Of a stretch of 64,000 nt of DNA, positions 1 through 8,647 are shown piece by piece (position 1 is the first letter of the stretch; the number at the start of each line of letters is the position of its first letter). Source of the stretch: Microbacterium forte (lineage in GTDB: Bacteria; Actinomycetota; Actinomycetes; Actinomycetales; Microbacteriaceae). The translations under genes were made by a program, and so were the position numbers. Location of the stretch: positions 1,798,001 to 1,862,000 of the forward strand of contig NZ_CP116871.1 in the NCBI RefSeq assembly GCF_031885415.1. Direction: 5' to 3'. Under the pieces are notes generated by a model that saw only the letters and a list, made by a program, of their open reading frames with translations, did no database searches and was not told where the DNA came from.

Positions 1-163
1 TGGGCAGGAACGTGATCGACAGGTTGTCGGACCCGCCGCCTTCGCCCTCGCCCGAACCCGAGCCGCCGGTGCCGCCGCTGGTGTCGGCGCAGCCGCTCAG
101 CACGAGCGCTGCGGCCACGGCGACCGCCGCGAACCCCGCGATCTTCTTGCGTGCAAACGTCAT
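1..163 (-). CDS. Sugar ABC transporter substrate-binding lipoprotein (N-terminal part only)
   Basis: Only the first 54 codons lie in the window. The ATG at 163 opens a lipoprotein signal peptide: a basic start (RKK), an Ala/Val-rich core and the lipobox LSGC with Cys25, then a Gly/Ser/Glu-rich linker. This is the usual layout of an extracellular solute-binding lipoprotein. It follows the two permease genes by 55 bp on the same strand, so it is read as the capture component of the same importer. The order ATPase-permease-permease-binding protein matches lsrACDB and rhamnose-type systems. The substrate cannot be read from this fragment. Confidence 0.8.
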   Translation of the reverse strand, partial: MTFARKKIAGFAAVAVAAALVLSGCADTSGGTGGSGSGEGEGGGSDNLSITFLP

Positions 164-218
164 TGTTCTTCCTTTCGTGATGATCACCGCTGGCGGGTGC
201 CGACGATGAGAGGCTGCC

Positions 219-1271
219 TCATGGTGCGGGAGAGGCCGCTACGCGGAGGGGCGGGCCGGCCTTCGACCTGACGCGCTGCGCCCAGGCGAGGACGCTGGCT
301 GCGACGACCGAGAAGATCAGCAGACCGCCGGTGATGATGTTGATGACGTCGGAGGTGACGCCGGCGAGGCGCAGGCTGCTGCCGAGCACCCCGATCAGGA
401 GCACCGCGGCGACGACGCCGTGCAGGTGACCCCGTCCGCCGAAGACCGAGACTCCGCCGAGCACGACGGCCGCGATCACCTGCAGTTCGAGGCCGGTGGC
501 GTTGTCTCCGCGGGCGCTGCCGAACCGCAGCGTGTAGAAGATGCCGGCGAACGCGGCGACGACACCCGAGAGCACGAACAGGATGAACTTCGTGCGTTCG
601 ACATCGACGCCCGAGAAGCGCGCTGCGTCCTTCGAGAGTCCGATCGCGAAGATGCCCCGACCGAAGGGGGTGAAGTGCAGCAGCACCGCGAACAGCACCA
701 GCAGGATCAGGAACGGGATGACGATGTACGGGATCGTCGTGCCGGCGATCTTCGCCTTCGCCAGCGCCGTCCACGTCTCCGGGAAGTCGGTGACCGCGGT
801 GGTGCCGAGCAGGCCGACCGCGAGGCCGCGGAAGAGCGCGAGCGTGCCGATCGTGACGGCGAGCGAGGGCAGGCCGACGACCGTGACGAGGAAGCCGTTG
901 AGGGCCCCTCCCACGACTCCGACCAGCAGCGCCGCCAGGGCTGCGACCTCGAACGGCGCACCCGACTCGGTGAGCACACCGATCACGACGCTGGCGAGTC
1001 CGACCATGGAGCCGACCGACAGGTCGATCTCGCCGGTGATCATCACGAGCGTCATCGGCAGCGCGATCAGCAGAATGGGCGCGACATCGAGCAGGAGGTA
1101 GTTCGCCGTGATCGGCTGCGCGAAGCCGCGGATCGTGACGGCCGCGACGATCGCCACCAGCACGAGCAGCGCGATGATCGCGAACTCGCGGTTGACGAAG
1201 ATGCGACGCCACAGGGGCCGGTCGTAGTCGCGGATGACGCGCGTCGACGTGGTCGTCGTTGCCGTGGTCAT
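219..1271 (-). CDS. CUT2-family sugar ABC transporter permease (second)
   Basis: A 350-residue multi-spanning inner-membrane permease of the ribose/rhamnose/autoinducer-2 (BPD_transp_2) family. The family signature GEIDLSVGSMVGL follows the second hydrophobic segment, and a Gly-rich ALGGVSVFGGRG-like stretch lies near the C-terminus. A short cytoplasmic N-terminus (MTTATTTTST) precedes the first helix. The ATG at 1271 overlaps the stop of the upstream permease as ATGA, so the two are translationally coupled. Together with its neighbour it should form the heterodimeric channel. The open frame extends further upstream, but only this start gives family-like length and the overlap. Family is certain; substrate is inferred only. 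Confidence 0.9.
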   Translation of the reverse strand: MTTATTTTSTRVIRDYDRPLWRRIFVNREFAIIALLVLVAIVAAVTIRGFAQPITANYLLLDVAPILLIALPMTLVMITGEIDLSVGSMVGLASVVIGVLTESGAPFEVAALAALLVGVVGGALNGFLVTVVGLPSLAVTIGTLALFRGLAVGLLGTTAVTDFPETWTALAKAKIAGTTIPYIVIPFLILLVLFAVLLHFTPFGRGIFAIGLSKDAARFSGVDVERTKFILFVLSGVVAAFAGIFYTLRFGSARGDNATGLELQVIAAVVLGGVSVFGGRGHLHGVVAAVLLIGVLGSSLRLAGVTSDVINIITGGLLIFSVVAASVLAWAQRVRSKAGPPLRVAASPAP

Positions 1272-2299
1272 GATTCGTCCCTCGCTTCGATGAGCTGGCG
1301 TCTCTGTCTGACCGCGAGCACCCGGTCGAGCACGATGGCCCCGATGATGAGCACACCGACCACGGCGCGCTGCCAGAAGTCGGGGATGCCGAGAATCGGC
1401 AGTGCGCGGTTGATGGTCATCAGGAGCATGGCGCCGATGGCCGCACCCCAGACCGTGCCGACACCGCCGGTGATCGCGATGCCGCCGATCACGGCCGCGC
1501 CGACCGCATCCAACTCCCAGCCGCTGCCGGCCTGTGAGCTGATCGATCCGTAGCGCGCGGCGTAGAAGACGCCGGCCAGCCCGGCGAGCGCGCCGGAGAG
1601 GACGAACGCGGAGAGCACCCGGCGGGTGACCTTGAGGCCGTAGAGCTCGGCGGCCGAGGGGTCGGATCCGATCGCGTAATACTCGCGGCCGCCCCTGGTG
1701 TTGCGCAGATACCAGGCGGCCAGTGCGAGCACGATCACCGCGACGATCGACAGCACCGGGATGAAGAGGATCTGCTGGGTGCCGAGCGCGAGGAAGTCCT
1801 TCGGCATGTCGGAGGCGTTGATGCGGTCGCTGCCGGTCCACAGCACGTTGATGCCGCGGTAGGCATAGAGCGTGCCGAGTGTGATCACCATCGCCGGCAC
1901 CTTGGCGAATGCGACCAAGGCGCCGTTCACGAGACCGAGGAAGGCTCCGAGCAGCACGGCTGCGATCACGACGAGGACGATCGGGATGCCGGGCACGTCG
2001 ACGAAGAGGCGTCCGGTGAGATATGCCGTCAGGCCCATGACCGAGCCGACCGAGAGGTCGACGTTGCGGGTGATGATCACGATGGCCTGGCCGACCGCGA
2101 CGAGCATGAGGATCGACGGCGTCAGCAGCAGATCGCGCCAGCCGTCGGCGCTGAACAGGAAGTTGGGGTTCTTCACCGTGGCGGCGATCACGACGAGCAC
2201 GAGGGCGGCGAGGATGCCGAACTCCCGTGCACGGCCGATGCCGCCCGGCTTCTTGGCGATCGCCGGAGCGGCGGCCGCCGGCGCGGTGGTGAGGCTCAT
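1268..2299 (-). CDS. CUT2-family sugar ABC transporter permease (first)
   Basis: A 343-residue permease homologous to its downstream partner. An Ala/Pro-rich cytoplasmic start (MSLTTAPAAAAPAIAKK) is followed by about eight to ten hydrophobic helices. The signature NVDLSVGSVMGLTAYLTG is the typical sugar-permease motif, and a conserved GGIAITGGVGTVWGA stretch sits near the C-terminus. The start overlaps the ATPase stop (ATGA) and its stop overlaps the next permease start. The two permeases are probably the pair that LsrC/LsrD or RhaP/RhaQ form elsewhere. Confidence 0.9.
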   Translation of the reverse strand: MSLTTAPAAAAPAIAKKPGGIGRAREFGILAALVLVVIAATVKNPNFLFSADGWRDLLLTPSILMLVAVGQAIVIITRNVDLSVGSVMGLTAYLTGRLFVDVPGIPIVLVVIAAVLLGAFLGLVNGALVAFAKVPAMVITLGTLYAYRGINVLWTGSDRINASDMPKDFLALGTQQILFIPVLSIVAVIVLALAAWYLRNTRGGREYYAIGSDPSAAELYGLKVTRRVLSAFVLSGALAGLAGVFYAARYGSISSQAGSGWELDAVGAAVIGGIAITGGVGTVWGAAIGAMLLMTINRALPILGIPDFWQRAVVGVLIIGAIVLDRVLAVRQRRQLIEARDES

Positions 2300-3825
2300 G
2301 ACTGCAGCTCCGATGAGTGGGTGGCGGCGAACATGACGTTCTCGCTGGTGGCGTCGTCGCGGGAGATCTCGGCGGTGATGCGCCCTTCGCGCATCACGAG
2401 CACGCGGTCTGCCATGCCGAGGACTTCGGGGAGCTCCGACGAGATCATCAGGATCCCGAGACCCTCGCCCGCGAGCTGCGAGAGCAGGCGGTGCACCTCG
2501 GACTTCGTGCCGACATCGATGCCTCGTGTCGGCTCGTCGATGATCAGCACCCGGGGGTCGGTTGCCAGCCACTTGGCCAGCACGACCTTCTGCTGGTTTC
2601 CGCCCGAGAGGGTGGCGGCGACGGTGTCGAGCGCGTGCGTCTTGACCTCGAGGCGCGATGCCCACTCCTTCGCCGCACGGTTCTCGATGCCGCTGGTGAT
2701 CAGACCCCACTTCGACAGGCGCCGACGGATCGCGAGAGTGATGTTGCCGCCGACACCCGCATCGATGACGAGCCCCTGCTTGCGGCGGTCCTCGGGCACG
2801 AGCGCGAGGCCGCTGCGCATCGCCGCGGTGGGGTTGCGGCGTGCGACGCCTGCGCCGAGCATCCGCACCTCTCCGTCGCTGTACGGATCGACGCCGAAGA
2901 CGGCACGGGCGACTTCGGAGCGCCCTGCCCCGACGAGGCCGGCGAGGGCGACGATCTCGCCCGCGCGAACGGTGAAGGAGATGTCGTGGAAGACACCGGG
3001 GCGGGTGAGGCCGGTGACCTCGAGCAGCGGTTCGCCGATCGCGGCCTCCTGCTTGGGGAAGAGCTCGGTGACGTCGCGACCGACCATCTGCCTGACCAGG
3101 TCGTCGACCGTGGTCTCGGCGATCGGGGTCGTGTCGATGTAGGCGCCGTCGCGCATCACGGTCACCGTGTCGCACAGGTCGAACACCTCGTCGAAGCGGT
3201 GCGAGATGAAGAGGATCGCACGGCCCTCGTCGCGGAGGCTCCGCGCGACGGCGAACAGACGGTCGACCTCGACGCCGCTGAGCGCCGCGGTCGGCTCGTC
3301 CATGATCAGCACGCTCGCGTCGAGCGAGATGGCCTTGGCGATCTCGATGATCTGCTGGTCGGCGATCGAGAGACCCTCGGTGATGCGGTCGGGGTCGAGC
3401 GTCACTCCCAGGCGACGGAAGATCCGGTCGACCTCGGTGCGCATGGCTTTGCGGTCGATGCGTCCGAGGAGTCCGGTGGGCTGACGCCCCATGAAGATGT
3501 TCTCGGTCACCGAGAGATCGGGGAACAGCGTCGGCTCCTGGTAGATGACCGCGATGCCTGCGGCCTTCGACTGGGCCGTGCTGGTGAAGTCGACGTCTTC
3601 GCCGTGCAGGCGGAAGTCCCCCGAGTCACGGCGGTAGAGACCGGCCATGATCTTCACGAGCGTGGACTTTCCCGCTCCGTTCTCGCCGATGAGGGCGTGG
3701 ATGGAACCGGGGCGGAGCGTCAGGCTGCCGGAGCGGAGCGCGACGACGGGGCCGAAGGACTTCACGACCCGATGCAGCTCGAGCGCGGTGGGGGGAGCGC
3801 TGCGGGCGGAGGCTGCGTCTACCAC
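2296..3825 (-). CDS. CUT2-family sugar ABC transporter ATP-binding protein (two ABC domains)
   Basis: A 509-residue tandem ATPase of the RbsA/LsrA/RhaT type. The first domain has Walker A GENGAGKST (about 47-55) and a divergent signature followed by Walker B VLIMDEPTAAL. The second domain has the degenerate P-loop GLVGAGRSE usual for these proteins, then LSGGNQQK and VLIIDEPTRGID. It drives import through the two permeases encoded next. Start: GTG at 3825, preceded by GGAGAGGAAAG. It is first gene of the operon and lies divergent from a LacI regulator, with a palindromic operator between them. Confidence 0.93.
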   Translation of the reverse strand: MVDAASARSAPPTALELHRVVKSFGPVVALRSGSLTLRPGSIHALIGENGAGKSTLVKIMAGLYRRDSGDFRLHGEDVDFTSTAQSKAAGIAVIYQEPTLFPDLSVTENIFMGRQPTGLLGRIDRKAMRTEVDRIFRRLGVTLDPDRITEGLSIADQQIIEIAKAISLDASVLIMDEPTAALSGVEVDRLFAVARSLRDEGRAILFISHRFDEVFDLCDTVTVMRDGAYIDTTPIAETTVDDLVRQMVGRDVTELFPKQEAAIGEPLLEVTGLTRPGVFHDISFTVRAGEIVALAGLVGAGRSEVARAVFGVDPYSDGEVRMLGAGVARRNPTAAMRSGLALVPEDRRKQGLVIDAGVGGNITLAIRRRLSKWGLITSGIENRAAKEWASRLEVKTHALDTVAATLSGGNQQKVVLAKWLATDPRVLIIDEPTRGIDVGTKSEVHRLLSQLAGEGLGILMISSELPEVLGMADRVLVMREGRITAEISRDDATSENVMFAATHSSELQS

Positions 3826-3873
3826 TGGCTTTCCTCTCCGTTGAGGGGGATGATGATCGGAATGAACTTTACC

Positions 3874-3885
3874 TGAATCGATTCA
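3874..3885. promoter_or_regulatory. LacI-type operator palindrome in the divergent promoter region
   Basis: TGAATCGATTCA is a perfect 12-bp palindrome with a central CG, as LacI/GalR regulators usually bind. It lies between the ABC operon (start 3825) and the LacI gene (start 3976), upstream of a possible minus-strand -10 (TAAAGT, 3866-3871). The natural reading is that the adjacent regulator binds here and controls both directions. Binding is inferred. Confidence 0.6.
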
Positions 3886-3975
3886 AGCTCGTTTCAGGCT
3901 AGTGTATGTGATGCCGGTCTCAGGTCAACCCCCGATGCCGAAGCGTGATCCGCCCGACGACGAGAGGACAGCCGA

Positions 3976-4983
3976 ATGCCGATCAGCATCCGCGATGTCG
4001 CCGTCCGTGCGGGCGTCTCCGTCGGCACGGTCTCGAACGTGCTGAATCGGCCGGACGAGGTCTCCAGCGACTCGGTCGAACGCGTCACGCAGGCGATCGA
4101 AGAACTCGGCTATGTGCGCAATGACGCGGCTCGCAAGCTGCGAGCCGGTGTCAGCACGACCGTGGGATTCGTGGTGCTCGACGGCCAGAACCCCTTCTAC
4201 AACGACGTCGTGCGCGGGGCGGAGGACGAGGCATCGAGCCACGGCATCGCGATCCTCTACGGCAACACCGACGACGACCCCTCGCGGGAGAAGGTCTACC
4301 TCGATCTGTTCCGCGAGCAGCAGGTGCGCGGTCTGCTCATCGCCCCCTACGGCGACGTCATGACGCAGCTGCGCAGGTTCCGCGCGAGCGGCATCGCGAC
4401 GGTGCTCGTCGACCGGTTCAGCGCCGACAGCGGGTTCTCGTCGGTCTCGGTCGACAGCGTCGCGGGCGGGCGGCTCGCGGTCGAGCATCTGATCGAGGGA
4501 GGTCGGCGGCGCATCGCCTTCGTCGGCGGCCCCTTCGACATGCGCCAGGTCACCGACCGTCTCGCCGGCGCTCGTGCCGCGGCCGAGAACGCGGCCGTGC
4601 ACGTCGAGCTCGAGGTCGTTCCGACTGCGGCGATGACCGTCGAGGAGGGCGTCGCCGCGGGCGCGCGCCTGCTCACCCGCCCGCGCCGCGAGTGGCCGGA
4701 TGCTCTCTTCGCCGCGAACGACCTGCTCGCCCTCGGCCTGCTGCAGTCGCTCGTGGCCGGTGGACGCCTGCTCGTGCCGCAGGAGATCGCTCTGATCGGC
4801 TTCGACGACAACCCGTTCGCCGCGGCCGCCGCAGTCCCGCTGTCATCGATCCGCCAGCCCAGCCGCATGATCGGGCGCACCGCGCTGCGGATCGTGCTCG
4901 AAGAGGCGGCCGACCCTGAGAGCATCCCCCGGCAGACCGTGTTCCCGCCCGAGCTGATCGTGCGCAGCTCGACGAGCGGCTGA
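3976..4983 (+). CDS. LacI-family transcriptional regulator, divergent from the sugar importer
   Basis: A 335-residue LacI/GalR regulator. Residues about 2-50 form the helix-turn-helix and hinge (ISIRDVAVRAGVSVGTVSNVL, then NDAARKLRAG). The remainder is a periplasmic-binding-protein-like sensor domain with GFVVLDGQNPFYNDVVRG and the closing IGFDDNPFAAAA and LSSIRQP motifs. The start ATG has GAGAGGAC upstream. Its divergent position makes it the probable repressor of the importer operon, with the imported sugar or a product as inducer. The ligand is unknown. Confidence 0.92.
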   Translation: MPISIRDVAVRAGVSVGTVSNVLNRPDEVSSDSVERVTQAIEELGYVRNDAARKLRAGVSTTVGFVVLDGQNPFYNDVVRGAEDEASSHGIAILYGNTDDDPSREKVYLDLFREQQVRGLLIAPYGDVMTQLRRFRASGIATVLVDRFSADSGFSSVSVDSVAGGRLAVEHLIEGGRRRIAFVGGPFDMRQVTDRLAGARAAAENAAVHVELEVVPTAAMTVEEGVAAGARLLTRPRREWPDALFAANDLLALGLLQSLVAGGRLLVPQEIALIGFDDNPFAAAAAVPLSSIRQPSRMIGRTALRIVLEEAADPESIPRQTVFPPELIVRSSTSG

Positions 4984-5007
4984 CCGGTCCGTCCGCGGCG
5001 CAGCGTT

Positions 5008-5097
5008 GCGGGACGGATGGCTGACCGATTCCCGGTTGGCTGCCGCCTGACACGCGGATGACCAGCCGTCCGTGGTCCGAGCAGCCGTCCGTCCCGC
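5008..5097. repeat. Long inverted repeat between convergent genes
   Basis: The arms are GCGGGACGGATGGCTG (5008-5023) and CAGCCGTCCGTCCCGC (5082-5097), complementary over 16 bp with one G-T wobble, separated by 58 bp. They sit between the ends of a plus-strand LacI gene and a minus-strand M24 gene. A bidirectional transcription end is the simplest role, although the loop is long and no T-tract follows. CAGCCGTCCG also occurs a second time inside the loop. Confidence 0.45.
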
Positions 5098-5108
5098 AGG
5101 AGCCGCCC

Positions 5109-6155
5109 TCAGCGAGCCCCGTACGCCCTCGCGACCGGACGCCGCAGTCCCTCATATTCGACGGACGGCCAGCGGTCGTCGACCGTCAGCACGTCCCAGC
5201 CCTCCGCTGTACGCAGCATGGTGTCCTCGACCTTGAGCCCCGGTGCGGTCGGGTTCCACGCGAACGCCTGATTCTCGACGAGACGATCGACCGTGGACGC
5301 CGCAGCGCGCGGGTCGCGTCCGGCATAGCCGCTCGGCCCACCCTGGTGGTGCCGCTGCCACTCGTCGGCGTCGAAGCCGAAGCGGGCGTACGCCGCCGTG
5401 CCCGCGGCGAATGCCTCGTCGAGGCGAGCGCCCGGCACCGATGCGTCGAGGAAAGCACGCTCCACGCCGAGCAGCGGTTCCTCGTCGACAGGTGCTCCGA
5501 TCCAGCGGGTGGCGTTGGCGATCAGCCCGTCACGGCGACCGCACACCACGACCATGGCCCGATCTCCGAGCACGCCCGCGGTCGGAAGCGGATGCCGGAA
5601 CGCACCGCGATCAGCGCCGGCGACGAGCACGACGAGCGGATCGATCCCCCGGGCGATGAGCTCCGCGGCGACCACCGCCGCGACCGCGCGCTCGGTCTGA
5701 TCCGACCCGACGCGGCCCAGCACATCGGTCAAGGTCTCGGCCGTCTCGCGCCCGAGGACTCGGTACCTCTCGGTCTCGGCGGGCAGCATCCGCGCACGCG
5801 CTGCGCGGAGCTCTGCCGCCACCTGCGACTCCGGAACGCCCGACCGCTCGGCCGCCGCGACCGACGGCGGGATCCACCACGGCACCCGCACCACGCGCTC
5901 GGCATCCTCCGGCAGCAGCTCTTCGGCGATCAGTCGATCCGCCTCGTTCGCGGCGACGAACAGCACATCTCCGTGCGTCTCCGCGCGCACCGCGAGCACC
6001 GGCGGACCCGCGAGCGACACATGCGTGCGCGCTCCCTCGAGGTACCACGACACCGCCTCGTGCGAGGTGAGCACGAGCGTCGCACCATCGACGTCGCGCC
6101 GCACTCGCGCGAGACGATCCTGCTTCTCGATGCGGTCTTCGGATGCTCCGGCCAC
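5109..6155 (-). CDS. M24-family (creatinase/prolidase fold) protein lacking most metal ligands
   Basis: A 348-residue protein. Residues about 1-115 form a creatinase-like N-terminal domain and 116-348 a pita-bread M24 domain, recognisable from FRHPLPT (186-192), HHQGGPSGY (269-277), WNPTAPG (300-306) and VEDT (309-312). In metallo-members the ligands come from DxG, SD.TR, H, EPG and ED. Here the matching positions read CGR (205-207), ANATR (213-217) and WNP, so only His and the last Glu remain. A metal-independent, creatinase-like hydrolase is therefore more likely than an aminopeptidase. The GTG at 6155 is chosen because GAGGAGG lies just upstream. It is divergent from a LacI gene. Confidence 0.7.
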   Translation of the reverse strand: MAGASEDRIEKQDRLARVRRDVDGATLVLTSHEAVSWYLEGARTHVSLAGPPVLAVRAETHGDVLFVAANEADRLIAEELLPEDAERVVRVPWWIPPSVAAAERSGVPESQVAAELRAARARMLPAETERYRVLGRETAETLTDVLGRVGSDQTERAVAAVVAAELIARGIDPLVVLVAGADRGAFRHPLPTAGVLGDRAMVVVCGRRDGLIANATRWIGAPVDEEPLLGVERAFLDASVPGARLDEAFAAGTAAYARFGFDADEWQRHHQGGPSGYAGRDPRAAASTVDRLVENQAFAWNPTAPGLKVEDTMLRTAEGWDVLTVDDRWPSVEYEGLRRPVARAYGAR

Positions 6156-6171
6156 GCGACCCTCCTCGTAG

Positions 6172-6183
6172 AACGTTTTCTCG
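6172..6183. promoter_or_regulatory. Shared LacI-type operator, copy 1
   Basis: On the minus strand this reads CGAGAAAACGTT. The identical 12-mer occurs on the plus strand at 7277-7288, upstream of the oxidoreductase operon. It lies between the divergent M24 and LacI genes. The AACGTT core is of LacI-family type. Two identical copies flanking the regulator gene suggest one regulator controls both units and itself. Confidence 0.55.
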
Positions 6184-6228
6184 TAGTATGACGACAGCCG
6201 TGACCGATCGCGGAATGGAGGGATGCTG

Positions 6229-7233
6229 ATGGCACGCGAATCCTCTCGCCCCGGCATCACCGACGTCGCGAAGCTCGCCGGCGTCTCGCTGTCGACCGTG
6301 TCGCGGGCGATGAACGGGAACCCCACGGTCGACCCCGCCCTCGCGGAGCGCGTGCGGGCCGCCGCCGCCGAACTCGGCTACACCGCGAACCCGGTGGCTC
6401 GGAGTCTGGTGCTCGGCCGCACCCAGACGGTCGCGGTCGTCATCCCGGATCTCGAGAACCCGACCTTCCAGGCGGTCCTCCGCGGGCTCAGCCGTGCAGC
6501 GACTGCCGATGGTTACCACGTGCTCGTCGCCGATTCCCGCGAAGATCTCGACGAGGAGCACGCGCTCGCCAGGGCGACACGACTGCGCACCGACGGCGTG
6601 ATCCTGTGCGCTCCTCGAATGCCCGAAGAGGAGCTCGCGACGCTGCTGCCCGCGCTCTCCCCCGCCGTCGTGATCAACCGCGGGCCGCAGATCAGCGCTC
6701 CCGTCGTCGGCGCCGACTACGGCTTGGGCATGCGCGAGATCGTCGACCATCTGACGTCTCTCGGCCACCGCCGGCTGGTCTATCTCGCCGGAGCGACGCG
6801 CAGCGTGACGCACAAGGCGCGACAGGAGGCGATCGCCGCAGCGGTCTCCCGGCTCGACCGGCTCGAGGTCGAGGAGATCACCGCGGGGGTCGACTTCGAC
6901 AGCGGCACGGCCGTCGCCGATCAGGTGCTCGCGAGCGGTGCGACCGCCGTGATCGCCTACAACGACCTCGTCGCGATGGGCCTCCTCTCGGCGCTGACCG
7001 TGCGCCGCGTCGAGGTACCGGGCCAGCTGTCGATCACCGGCTTCGACGACATCCCGTTCGCCGCCTACACGTCGCCGCCGCTCACGACCGCGGCGGTTCC
7101 GGCTGTCGATCTCGGCGCAGCAGCCTGGGCCGCCATGCACGCCCAACTCACCGGCGGCGAACCCACCCCGGCGCTCACGCTGACGCCGACCCTGGTCGTG
7201 CGCGGAAGCACCTCCGCCCCGCGCGAGGACTGA
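6229..7233 (+). CDS. LacI-family transcriptional regulator of the catabolic operon
   Basis: A 334-residue LacI/GalR regulator. The N-terminal helix-turn-helix reads GITDVAKLAGVSLSTVSRAM, with hinge NPVARSLVLGRT. The sensor domain starts TVAVVIPDLENPTF and ends with ITGFDDIPFAAY and LTTAAVPAVDLG. Of two nearby ATGs, 6229 is preferred because GGAGGG (6217-6222) is correctly spaced from it and abuts 6223. It is transcribed toward the oxidoreductase operon, and identical operator-like 12-mers flank it at 6172 and 7277. Probable repressor with a carbohydrate-derived ligand. Confidence 0.9.
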   Translation: MARESSRPGITDVAKLAGVSLSTVSRAMNGNPTVDPALAERVRAAAAELGYTANPVARSLVLGRTQTVAVVIPDLENPTFQAVLRGLSRAATADGYHVLVADSREDLDEEHALARATRLRTDGVILCAPRMPEEELATLLPALSPAVVINRGPQISAPVVGADYGLGMREIVDHLTSLGHRRLVYLAGATRSVTHKARQEAIAAAVSRLDRLEVEEITAGVDFDSGTAVADQVLASGATAVIAYNDLVAMGLLSALTVRRVEVPGQLSITGFDDIPFAAYTSPPLTTAAVPAVDLGAAAWAAMHAQLTGGEPTPALTLTPTLVVRGSTSAPRED

Positions 7234-7276
7234 GCCGCCTCCGCCCGAGTGCTCGGCTTCCGCCCTGTGCTATCGT

Positions 7277-7288
7277 CGAGAAAACGTT
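7277..7288 (+). promoter_or_regulatory. Shared LacI-type operator, copy 2
   Basis: CGAGAAAACGTT, identical to the copy at 6172-6183 on the other strand, continues here as TTCCTGAG. It sits 31 bp before the oxidoreductase start codon, in the 85-bp gap after the LacI gene, where a repressor would block transcription of the 7319-10658 operon. Confidence 0.55.
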
Positions 7289-7318
7289 TCCTGAGTTCGA
7301 GATCACAGAAGGATCACG

Positions 7319-8647
7319 ATGACGAAGACCCGTTATGCCCTGGCCGGTGCCGGAGTCCGCGCGCAGATGTATGTCGATGCGATCACCGGAGCGCACCGGG
7401 ACCGCGCCGAACTGGTCGCGATCGTCGAGCCCAACCCCGTGCGCGCCGCCTTCCATTCCGAACGCGCGGTCGACGCAGGCGCCTCCGCTCCCCGCCTCGC
7501 GACCCCCGACGAGCTCGAACAGGTGATCCGCGACGAACGCGTCGACCGGGTCATCATCTGCTCGCGCGACGATCTGCACGCCGAGCTGATCGTCCGCTCG
7601 CTCGAGGCCGGTGCCGATGTCGTGGTCGAGAAGCCGCTGACGATCGACGCGGCGAGCGCGGCCCGCATCGAAGAGGTCGTCGAACGCACCGGCCGACAGG
7701 TGGTGCTGACGTTCAACTACCGGTACTCCCCCCGCAACAGCGCGCTGCGCCGGATCATCCAGGACGGCACGATCGGGCAGGTCACCTCCGTCGACTTCCA
7801 GTGGATGCTCGACACCAACCACGGCGCCGACTACTTCCGCCGCTGGCACCGGGACAAGAAGAACTCGGGCGGTCTTCTCGTGCACAAGTCGAGCCATCAC
7901 TTCGACCTCGTCAACTGGTGGATCCGCTCGCAGCCGACCCGCGTCTACGCGTCGGGCGGTCTGCGCTTCTACGGCGCCGAGAATGCGGCCGGCCGCGGCC
8001 TCGGCGAGCGTCCGGCGCGAGGAACCCACGACGGGGGCGACCTCTTCGAACTCGACCTCCGCACCGACGAACGCCTGACCGCGCTCTACCTCGACGCCGA
8101 GCAGCACGACGGCTACGTGCGCGACCTCGACGTGTTCAGCGAGGGCATCACGATCGAGGACAACCTCGCGCTCGTCGTCGACTACGTCTCGGGCGCGACC
8201 ATGTCGTACTCGCTGAACGCGCACTCGCCGTGGGAGGGCTATCGCGTCGCCGTCAACGGCACGCTCGGCCGCGTCGAGCTCGAGGTCGTCGAACGCGGAG
8301 CCGTGCTGGCCGGTGAGGGCCTGCATCCCCACATCGACCCGAGCCTCTCGGGCGGCGACGGCACCACCGCACTGCGCCCTGAAGGCGAGCGCATACTCGT
8401 GCAGCGGCACTGGGAAGCGGCCTACGAGGTGCCCATCGACGGCGGCGACGGCGGACACGGCGGCGGCGACGCCCTGCTCCTGTCCGACGTCTTCGAAGAT
8501 CCGGGCGATGACCCGCTCGCGCGGCCGGCGGACTGGACAGACGGCATCCGCTCCATCGCCGTCGGCATCGCGGGCAACCGCTCCCTCGAGACCGGACTCC
8601 CCGTGAGGGTCGACGAGCTCGGGATCGCCCTGCTCGCACGCCGATGA
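7319..8647 (+). CDS. Gfo/Idh/MocA-family NAD(P)-dependent oxidoreductase
   Basis: A 442-residue sugar-dehydrogenase-type protein. The Rossmann motif YALAGAGVRAQMY is at the N-terminus, and the family hallmark EKPLTID about residue 100 carries the catalytic-region Lys. A C-terminal substrate domain contains GGLLVHKSSHHFDLVNWW, where the His residues are usual in this group. It is longer than the common 330-390 residues. The start has AGAAGGA upstream. Its stop overlaps the next gene (ATGA). With the epimerase and the enolase-superfamily enzyme it likely oxidises a sugar or cyclitol; the substrate is unknown. Confidence 0.88.
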   Translation: MTKTRYALAGAGVRAQMYVDAITGAHRDRAELVAIVEPNPVRAAFHSERAVDAGASAPRLATPDELEQVIRDERVDRVIICSRDDLHAELIVRSLEAGADVVVEKPLTIDAASAARIEEVVERTGRQVVLTFNYRYSPRNSALRRIIQDGTIGQVTSVDFQWMLDTNHGADYFRRWHRDKKNSGGLLVHKSSHHFDLVNWWIRSQPTRVYASGGLRFYGAENAAGRGLGERPARGTHDGGDLFELDLRTDERLTALYLDAEQHDGYVRDLDVFSEGITIEDNLALVVDYVSGATMSYSLNAHSPWEGYRVAVNGTLGRVELEVVERGAVLAGEGLHPHIDPSLSGGDGTTALRPEGERILVQRHWEAAYEVPIDGGDGGHGGGDALLLSDVFEDPGDDPLARPADWTDGIRSIAVGIAGNRSLETGLPVRVDELGIALLARR

